NCBI GenBank assembly: GCA_037129475.1
Contig: JBAXUY010000052.1
Span: forward strand, 1 to 19,463
Direction of reading: 5' to 3'
Length of the DNA stretch: 19,463 bases
Source: RGVT01 sp037129475
GTDB lineage: Bacteria > Planctomycetota > Planctomycetia > Pirellulales > UBA1268
Under the pieces are notes generated by a model, which saw only the letters and a program-made list of their open reading frames with translations, was not told the origin of the DNA and ran no database searches. The position numbers and the translations under genes are program-made. This document shows, piece after piece, positions 6,937-12,064 of this stretch (position 1 is its first letter; each line of letters starts with the position of its first letter).

Positions 6937-7857
6937 TTACGCCGAAGGAAGCTCGACCTCGAATACGGTGCCCGGCGGCGGGATGCGGCCGCGGACACCG
7001 ACCTTTCCGCGCATCTGCCCCACGAGCGACTGGACGAGGAACAGGCCGAGGCCCGTTCCCGGTGTTGACCGTTCGAGTTCGCTGCCCAGCCGCACGAAGC
7101 GGCGGAACACCATCGACCGCTTCGAAATCGGAATGCCCGGGCCGTTGTCCGCCACCCGTACGAGCACGCGGCCGGCCGCGGCTGCCGTGGCCGTGACCTC
7201 CACGTGCGGATTCGGCAATGAATACTTCACGGCGTTGTCGAGCAGGTTGCGGAACACGATTTCGAGATCGGCCTCCCGTCCCCGCACCGCGAGCCCGGCG
7301 TCTCCCGCCTGCACGTCGAGCCGGATCGTGTCGGCCGGCACGCCGTGCCGCTGCAGCGCCGTGTCGCGGGCCCGCTCCAGCACCGGAACGATGGGCGTCG
7401 CCACCGCCGTCCGCGACGGCCGTCGCTGGAGCGTCTTCGCGGCGTCGAGCAGGTGGTCGATGAGCGTGTCGAGCCGCTCCACGTCTTGCAGCATGAAGCG
7501 GTGAAAGTCGGCCTGCTGCTCCGGCGGCACCGTCCGGCGGGTGAGCGTCTGCAGGTAGAGCTTGAGCGAGGCGAGCGGGCTCTTGAGCTCGTGGGTGACG
7601 CTGTCGATGAAGTTGCTCTGCCGCTGCGAGAGTGCGATCGCCTTCACGGTCAGCGCGAGATAGACGATCACCCCCGCGAGCACCAACACGAGCAGCGCCA
7701 CGCCGACGCCGAGGATCGCCCAGTAAAATGCGGCGTTCTTCGAGCCGAGCGCGGCGGCGATGCTGACCAGCACCCACCCCACGCCGAGGGCGATGATCGA
7801 TCCGATCAGCACCACGCCGAGCAGGATCGGCCAGCCGAGCGAACGACGCGGTTCCAC
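6937..7857 (-). CDS. Two-TM sensor histidine kinase
   Basis: A compact 306-residue membrane kinase. Transmembrane segments lie at about 9-37 and 46-70 with only a few residues between them, so there is no real periplasmic sensor domain; the input may be membrane stress, a partner protein or an intracellular cue. HisKA spans about 78-145 with phospho-acceptor H89 in THELKSPLASLK. HATPase_c runs from about 185 to the end with the N box LLDNAVKYS (N208), G1 VADNGPGIP (D237) and G2 GTGLGLFLV (267-274). No HAMP or PAS domain is visible. GTG 7857 is the start, supported by GGAG at 7865-7868 with a 7-nt spacer. No regulator is adjacent; the OmpR-type regulator at 3173-3892 is the nearest candidate partner. 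It lies 56 nt upstream of purH and is divergent from the gene at 7955. Confidence 0.95.
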   Translation of the reverse strand: MEPRRSLGWPILLGVVLIGSIIALGVGWVLVSIAAALGSKNAAFYWAILGVGVALLVLVLAGVIVYLALTVKAIALSQRQSNFIDSVTHELKSPLASLKLYLQTLTRRTVPPEQQADFHRFMLQDVERLDTLIDHLLDAAKTLQRRPSRTAVATPIVPVLERARDTALQRHGVPADTIRLDVQAGDAGLAVRGREADLEIVFRNLLDNAVKYSLPNPHVEVTATAAAAGRVLVRVADNGPGIPISKRSMVFRRFVRLGSELERSTPGTGLGLFLVQSLVGQMRGKVGVRGRIPPPGTVFEVELPSA

Positions 7858-7954
7858 GGGCAGACTCCGGAACGTGTGAAGCGGTTCCGTATGCTACCCT
7901 GCGACACAGGCCGGACCACGGCCGCCCGACCGTGCCCCGCTCCCGATTTCCACG

Positions 7955-8452
7955 ATGCCCGCCGCCGATCCTCGCCCACCACTGACGCTCACGGTCGCCG
8001 GCGTGATGGTGCGTTTCGTGTGGCGCGACGATCGCTGGGCGCACGAAGTGGTGGATGCCGACGGCACATGCTGGCGGTCGATCGAGGGTGTCGAGGCTGG
8101 GGCGGGCGACCCGCGTTGGCCTGCATCGCCCGCGCTCGTCGAACTCTCCCGGCTCGGCACGGCGCCCGGGTCGGCGATCCTGGGCGTCGGCCTGGCGGGG
8201 CGGTCGCATTTTTCGGCGAGCGTGGGGCCTGACCCCGCCCACCCCGACCGGCTTCGCTTCGACATCGCCTGCCGGGTGAACGAGCCGCCCATCTGGCTCG
8301 GGTCGACCTACCACGGGCCGGGCGGGCGTGTCCGCATCGGTCCCGGAGCGGCGGCGGAGCGGCCCCCGGCCACCGTGCAATGGGGCTATGTGTTCGCGTC
8401 CGGGGGCATCCGGCCCCTGGCCGGCTCGCGGGTGGAGGCCGCGGCAGACTGA
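7955..8452 (+). CDS. Conserved-looking protein of unknown function
   Basis: A 165-residue soluble protein that I do not recognise. It has no signal peptide or membrane segment. The first 60 residues look like beta-strands (LTLTVAGVMVRFVWRDDRWAHEVVDADG, then CWRSIEG), and the second half contains FDIACRVNEPPIWLGSTYHG and VQWGYVFASGGIRPL. The pattern of short strands with Trp and Gly would fit a small beta-rich domain. Codon use matches the neighbours (strong G/C at third positions), which supports a real gene. ATG 7955 has no visible Shine-Dalgarno site. It diverges from the kinase gene across 97 bp and is followed after 73 bp by the next + strand gene. Confidence 0.7.
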   Translation: MPAADPRPPLTLTVAGVMVRFVWRDDRWAHEVVDADGTCWRSIEGVEAGAGDPRWPASPALVELSRLGTAPGSAILGVGLAGRSHFSASVGPDPAHPDRLRFDIACRVNEPPIWLGSTYHGPGGRVRIGPGAAAERPPATVQWGYVFASGGIRPLAGSRVEAAAD

Positions 8453-8525
8453 CAGCGGCTTGCGATCACGTCTCCGATCGATCAGATTCGTGGGGGTTCG
8501 CTCCTGCCATTTGTGGAACGTGCGC

Positions 8526-9143
8526 ATGTTCGAAGTGATCGAGCGGCTCAAGGCCGACTGGACCGACAAGTACGTCGTGATCGACTCTTCCGCGCCGGAA
8601 CTCGCCCGTTTCGCGCAGGCGACCGGCAAGGTGAAGACCGTCAACATGAACGGGCGTTGCCTCGTGGAGTTCGACCAGTTCAACAATATCGGCTGGTACG
8701 ACATCGACCCGGCGGCGCTCAAGGTCGTGCCCAAGCCGGAGCCGAAGCCGGCTGCCGAAAAACCGGAAAAGCCGGTGAAGGCCGCCCCCACTGCGAAGGC
8801 GGCCCCTGCGAAGGCGGCTCCGGCGGCCGGTGCGAAGAAGCCCTCCACGGCCGACATTCTCGCGGCGGCGCGCGGCAAGGGTGGCGCGGCCCCCACTGCC
8901 GCCAAGCCTGCCGGTTCTCGCCCCTCCACCGCCGAGATTCTCGCCGCCGCGCGCGGCACGAAGCCTGCCGCTGCGTCCTCCGCCGCGGCAACGCCGGCCG
9001 AAGCGGAGCCCACTCCGGAGCCGGAAGCGGTCGAGCCCGAACCGAAAGTCGCCGCCAAGGCGAAACCGGCGGCCGGCGGATCCCTGCCGACGACGACGGC
9101 CGACAAGATCGCCTGGTGCCGCGCCCACGACGCCAAGAAGTGA
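8526..9143 (+). CDS. SH3-like domain protein with Ala/Pro-rich repeat tail
   Basis: A 205-residue protein of unknown function in a style I associate with planctomycetes. Residues 1-70 form a compact domain (FEVIERLKADWTDKYVVID, then GKVKTVNMNGRCLVEFDQ and NIGWYDIDPAALKVV) that reads like a small SH3-like beta-barrel. Residues 70-185 are low-complexity Lys/Ala/Pro, later Glu/Pro, and hold two copies of a 13-residue motif, PSTADILAAARGK at 106-118 and PSTAEILAAARGT at 133-145. The protein ends with TTADKIAWCRAHDAKK, a second possibly conserved helix. The motifs look like short helical binding elements on a flexible linker. ATG 8526 begins just at the conserved domain. The stop overlaps the first ATG of the lipoprotein frame, so the two genes are probably co-translated. 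Confidence 0.8.
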   Translation: MFEVIERLKADWTDKYVVIDSSAPELARFAQATGKVKTVNMNGRCLVEFDQFNNIGWYDIDPAALKVVPKPEPKPAAEKPEKPVKAAPTAKAAPAKAAPAAGAKKPSTADILAAARGKGGAAPTAAKPAGSRPSTAEILAAARGTKPAAASSAAATPAEAEPTPEPEAVEPEPKVAAKAKPAAGGSLPTTTADKIAWCRAHDAKK

Positions 9144-9154
9144 TGAGGAACGCC

Positions 9155-9619
9155 ATGCACCGCTTCGCGACCGTGATGCTCTGCTTCGGTCTCGTCGTCG
9201 GCTGCGGCCGGCTCGCGACCCATCCGCTTGTGGGCATCGCCAAGGACGAAGTGACGAAGAACGAGCGTGTGATCGCAACGCTCGGATCGCCGGTCGAGTT
9301 CACCCCCACGATCACCGGCCGGGCCAACGAGACCGACGGCATCGCCGCGATGCAGTTCGAGGCCCGTGGTCCGAAGGGCACCGGCCTGGTCGTAGTCGAA
9401 GGGAAAAAACTCGGCGATGAGTGGGGCGTCACGCTGCTCGAGCTTCGGCCGGCAGGCGGGGGCGACCACCTGCACCTCACAGCCGACCTCGAGGCCCGCA
9501 CCGGCACGGATACGCCGAAGTTCGACCCGTCGCAGGCACGAGCGACGCCGGCCTCACCGGCGGCCCCTCCGCCGGGCGATGTGGAGATCGTGCTTCCCCC
9601 CGGTACGCCTGTCCCGTAG
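9155..9619 (+). CDS. Coa1/Tim21-like putative lipoprotein
   Basis: A 154-residue exported protein. Residues 1-17 are a lipoprotein signal with lipobox VVGC (C17 as the lipidated Cys), so it should be anchored in a membrane. The following domain (about 28-115) has the pattern of Coa1-type proteins: ERVIATLGSPVEFTPTITGR, then FEARGPKGTGLVVVEGKKLGDEWGVTLLELR. Coa1 relatives take part in cytochrome oxidase assembly in mitochondria; the bacterial members are uncharacterised, so the role here is inference. The C-terminal 40 residues are Pro/Ala-rich. ATG 9155 is chosen because GAGGA at 9145-9149 fits as ribosome site; an in-frame ATG at 9143 overlapping the previous stop would add four residues. 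Confidence 0.8.
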   Translation: MHRFATVMLCFGLVVGCGRLATHPLVGIAKDEVTKNERVIATLGSPVEFTPTITGRANETDGIAAMQFEARGPKGTGLVVVEGKKLGDEWGVTLLELRPAGGGDHLHLTADLEARTGTDTPKFDPSQARATPASPAAPPPGDVEIVLPPGTPVP

Positions 9620-9693
9620 CGGCGCGAAACGGTGCCGATCGTGCCGGGCATCCGGGCGGAAAACCACGATTTTTTTCTCTTGCCGCCAAATGT

Positions 9694-9721
9694 TTGACTC
9701 GCGCAAGCGCGGGTCCATAAT
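9694..9721 (+). promoter_or_regulatory. Sigma70-type promoter
   Basis: TTGACT at 9694-9699 and CATAAT at 9716-9721 each match the -35 and -10 consensus at five of six positions, with a 16-nt spacer. The surroundings are unusually AT-rich for this window (T-run at 9670-9677, CCAAATG just upstream), as expected for an upstream element. Transcription would start near 9728 and read toward the 73-aa gene at 9937. Upstream, 9620-9665 after the lipoprotein gene shows nothing definite. Confidence 0.65.
9696..9715. promoter_or_regulatory. Palindromic operator-like site between -35 and -10
   Basis: A 20-bp dyad runs through the promoter spacer: left half GACTCGCGC (9696-9704), centre AA, right half GCGCGGGTC (9707-9715). 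Eight of the nine symmetric positions are complementary. Its placement would let a dimeric repressor block RNA polymerase, or let a MerR-type activator twist the spacer. No obvious local regulator gene of either kind is present. Confidence 0.5.
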
Positions 9722-9936
9722 GGCGTCGTTCCTTTCGACCTGCCCCCCGCAGCGGCCCTTCGGGTCGTCCCGTCCGCGGGATTCACGTCGGCCCGGCCGG
9801 CCTCCCCGGCCTGCATGCCGCCGGACATGCATGTTGAAGCGACGATCGGATTGACAAGCCCGGAGGCATCGGAGTGGCCGAATGCCTCGACGGGTGAATT
9901 ACTCACCTTTTGCACGACAGGAGTTGTTTCGTTCCG
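9722..9936 (+). other. Long structured 5' leader of the 73-aa gene
   Basis: About 210 nt lie between the inferred transcription start and ATG 9937, with no gene. A stable hairpin pairs 9863-9872 with 9878-9888 (ten pairs with one bulged A, loop AGTGG). A second small hairpin pairs 9893-9897 (GGTGA) with 9903-9907 (TCACC), shortly before AGGAG at 9919-9923. The region could be a regulatory leader or the 5' part of a structured RNA. It matches no riboswitch class that I recognise. A TTGACA at 9851-9856 has no partner -10. Confidence 0.45.
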
Positions 9937-10158
9937 ATGGCCCGCATCCGCAACGTCTTTGAAATCATCGAACTGTACGGTCACGACGAGAATTTCGAGC
10001 CGCACACCACGCCCGAATTCGTCCCCACGAAGGCCCCGGCCGGCTCACGTCAGAAGCTCGACATCCTCGCCGAGCGCATCCAGCGCGGCATGCCGCTGTG
10101 GCACCCTGAAGACTCGACCGACTCGTCCGCCAATCTCGTGGGCGCGAACGAAGCCTGA
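9937..10158 (+). CDS. Small conserved-looking protein, 73 aa
   Basis: A 73-residue soluble protein of unknown function that looks like a short planctomycete protein rather than a shadow: it has its own promoter and terminator and reads as a folded, charged sequence (MARIRNVFEIIELYGHDENF, then TTPEFVPTKAPAGSRQKLDILAERIQRGMPLW). The middle forms a likely amphipathic helix (RQKLDILAERIQRGM). There is no signal peptide. AGGAG at 9919-9923 lies 13 nt before ATG 9937, rather far; a TTG at 9910 in the same frame would add nine residues but has no ribosome site. It is convergent with smpB, and its terminator lies inside the smpB 3' end. Confidence 0.72.
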   Translation: MARIRNVFEIIELYGHDENFEPHTTPEFVPTKAPAGSRQKLDILAERIQRGMPLWHPEDSTDSSANLVGANEA

Positions 10159-10185
10159 TCGTTCGGCCGCACGGCCACACGCCCT

Positions 10186-10719
10186 TCACCGCCCTCCGCG
10201 GGTCCGCCCGCGGAGGGCGGTTTCGATTTCTCGCCGGGCGCTGGCGGCCTTGAGCTTCTGGCGCTTGTCGTGGAGCTTGCGGCCGCGGCCGATTCCCATC
10301 AGCACCTTCACGCGGCCGTCCTTGAAGTACATCTTGAGCGGCACGAGCGTGAGGCCCTTCTCGTAGGCCAGGCTCGCGAACTTGTTGATCTCGCGGCGGT
10401 GGAGGAGCAATTTGCGCGGCCGCTTCGGCTGATGGTTGAGCTGATTCGCCTTCTCGTATTCCGGAATGTCGCAGCCGATGAGCCACACCTCGGTGGCGTC
10501 GACCCGGCCGTAGGCCTCGTCGAGCGACATCTTTCCGACCCGCAGGCTCTTCACCTCGCTGCCGACCAGCGCGATTCCGCATTCGAGCGTATCGACGATC
10601 TCGTATTCGTGCCGCGCCTTGCGGTTTTCCGCGATTACCTTCTCGGCCGGAGCGTCGCCCGTCTGGCCCTTGCCTGACGGTTTTTTCGCGGCGGACTTGG
10701 TCGGTTTCGGAGCGGCCAC
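10186..10719 (-). CDS. smpB: SsrA-binding protein SmpB
   Basis: A 177-residue SmpB, which binds tmRNA and brings it to stalled ribosomes for trans-translation in the cytoplasm. The core begins at about residue 27 with KVIAENRKARHEYEI and contains TLECGIALVGSEVKSLRVGK, LDEAYGRV, HQPKRPRKLLLHRREINKF, GLTLVPLKMYFKDGRVKV and the tail motif GRGRKLHDKRQKLK. The first 26 residues are a Lys/Ala-rich extension beyond the standard 150-160 residues, probably disordered. The C-terminal tail ends RGRTRGGR and is encoded by one arm of the terminator hairpin of the convergent gene. GTG 10719 is the only suitable start; no tmRNA gene was found in the window. The gene diverges from the SUMF1 operon. Confidence 0.98.
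   Translation of the reverse strand: MAAPKPTKSAAKKPSGKGQTGDAPAEKVIAENRKARHEYEIVDTLECGIALVGSEVKSLRVGKMSLDEAYGRVDATEVWLIGCDIPEYEKANQLNHQPKRPRKLLLHRREINKFASLAYEKGLTLVPLKMYFKDGRVKVLMGIGRGRKLHDKRQKLKAASARREIETALRGRTRGGR
10189..10229 (+). terminator. Strong hairpin terminator inside the smpB 3' end
   Basis: A perfect 14-bp stem pairs 10189-10202 with 10207-10220 around the tetraloop TCCG, followed by TTTCGATTT at 10221-10229. It lies 30 nt after the stop of the 73-aa gene and would end its transcript. At the same time the whole stem is coding sequence for the last residues of smpB on the other strand. Confidence 0.8.
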
Positions 10720-10818
10720 GGAACGGTCCCGAATTGTGGGCAGGGGATGCTCGACAGATTACACTCTACTCGTCGACGGTTGCTCGATTCCCGCCCGCCC
10801 GTCCCATCCCACCGCTGG

Positions 10819-12048
10819 ATGCGCTGCATGACCACCCGCCCCGCCACCTGCCTCGTCGCGTGCCTGCTGTATCTCTTCCTGTCTGGGCCTGGCCGGTCGG
10901 CCGAGACGACGGCCGCTCCCGCGCCACACCCCGGATTCGTGGCCGGCGACGCACGGCCCGCCGGTGACGGACCGGCCGTCAAGGTGCCGGGGGGCTGGAT
11001 GGTGGCGTACGACGAGACGATTCCCGGCACCGAGGTCACGTTTCGCATGGTGCCCATTCCCGGCGGCGCGTTCCGCATGGGCAGCCCCGAAAGCGAGGCC
11101 GACCGCACGTCCGACGAGGGCCCGCCGTTCGAGGCGGCGATCGAACCGTTCTGGATGGGCCGCTGCGAGGTGACGTGGGCCGAGTACAAGGCCTACATGG
11201 CCGCCTGCGACCTCTTCAAGGCGCTCGAGTCGGTGCACGTGCGGGAGGTGACGGCCGACAACGAGGCCGACGCCGTCACCGCACCGTCCAATCTTTACGA
11301 TCCGACCACCACGTTCACCAACGGTGAAGACCCGCTTCTGCCCGCCGTCACGATGACGCAATTCGCGGCCCGCCAGTACACGAAGTGGTTGAGCGGACTC
11401 ACGGCACGGTTCTACCGGCTGCCGACCGAAGCCGAATGGGAATACGCCTGCCGCGCCGGGACCACGACGCCGTGGAACTCGGGCGCCGACGGAGCCACGC
11501 TCGAGGCGACCGCGTGGTTCGCCGACACGTCCGACGAGACCACCCATGCCGTCGGCGAAAAAGAGCCGAATGCCTGGGGGCTTCACGACATGCACGGCAA
11601 CGTGGCCGAGTGGGTGCTCGACGAGCTCGTGCCGGGGGGCTATGGCCGGCAGGCGGCGCTGCCTCAGCCGGTGCCGGCGACTGCGGCGGCGGTATGGCCC
11701 GAGCATCTTTCGCCGAGGGTCGTGCGCGGCGGTGCCTACTACGATGAGCCGGCCCAGTGCCGGAGCGCCGCCCGTCGTGGCTCGGAAGACCTGCCGTGGA
11801 AGGACGTCGACCCGAACCTGCCGAAGAGTCCGTGGTGGTACACGGAGGAGCCGGCGCTCGGCGTGGGCATGCGGGTCGTGCGGCCGCTCGCGCCGCCAGA
11901 CCTCGCGACGCGGCGCCGCTGGGGCGACGCCGACATCGAGAGCATCCGGGCCGACACGGGCGACCGTCTGCAGCAGGGCCGGGGGGCCCGCGGCCTCGTC
12001 GATCCCGAATTGCCGGCCGCGGCGGCCGCCGAAGGCCTCACCAACTAG
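10819..12048 (+). CDS. Secreted SUMF1/FGE-sulfatase-domain protein
   Basis: A 409-residue exported protein that opens the five-gene operon. A signal peptide covers about residues 1-31 (TCLVACLLYLFLSG, cleaved near RSA-E). The rest is one formylglycine-generating-enzyme-like (SUMF1) fold: MVPIPGGAFRMGS, FWMGRCEVTWAEYKAYM, FYRLPTEAEWEYACRAGT, WGLHDMHGNVAEWV, RVVRGGAYYDEPAQCRSAARRG and VGMRVVRPL. The two neighbouring cysteines that true FGE enzymes need are absent (one Cys in AQCRS, and not in the catalytic place), so it is unlikely to activate sulfatases; SUMF1 folds of this type often act as binding or structural modules. ATG 10819 and ATG 10828 are equally possible. The PQQ-like gene follows after 16 nt. 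Confidence 0.93.
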   Translation: MRCMTTRPATCLVACLLYLFLSGPGRSAETTAAPAPHPGFVAGDARPAGDGPAVKVPGGWMVAYDETIPGTEVTFRMVPIPGGAFRMGSPESEADRTSDEGPPFEAAIEPFWMGRCEVTWAEYKAYMAACDLFKALESVHVREVTADNEADAVTAPSNLYDPTTTFTNGEDPLLPAVTMTQFAARQYTKWLSGLTARFYRLPTEAEWEYACRAGTTTPWNSGADGATLEATAWFADTSDETTHAVGEKEPNAWGLHDMHGNVAEWVLDELVPGGYGRQAALPQPVPATAAAVWPEHLSPRVVRGGAYYDEPAQCRSAARRGSEDLPWKDVDPNLPKSPWWYTEEPALGVGMRVVRPLAPPDLATRRRWGDADIESIRADTGDRLQQGRGARGLVDPELPAAAAAEGLTN

Positions 12049-12064
12049 GGAAGGGGCGCACGTG

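Noticed and set aside
6893..9475. An 860-residue - strand open frame spanning the kinase and three other genes
   Set aside because: It overlaps a clear kinase in another frame and is antisense to three + strand genes; composition is low-complexity and no domain is recognisable.
9620..9693. Intrinsic terminator after the lipoprotein gene, suggested by the T-run at 9670-9677
   Set aside because: The sequence before the T-run has no stable inverted repeat; the T-run fits better as AT-rich promoter upstream sequence.
9851..9856. A perfect TTGACA as a second promoter before the 73-aa gene
   Set aside because: No -10-like hexamer lies 15-19 nt downstream; the sequence there is GC-rich and part of a hairpin.
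10734..10765. Promoter for the SUMF1 operon (TTGTGG ... TACACT)
   Set aside because: The spacing of 20 nt is too long and both hexamers are weak. The operon promoter probably lies in 10720-10818 but I cannot point to it.
10819..12048. Genuine formylglycine-generating enzyme
   Set aside because: The catalytic cysteine pair is missing and no sulfatase gene is in the operon.
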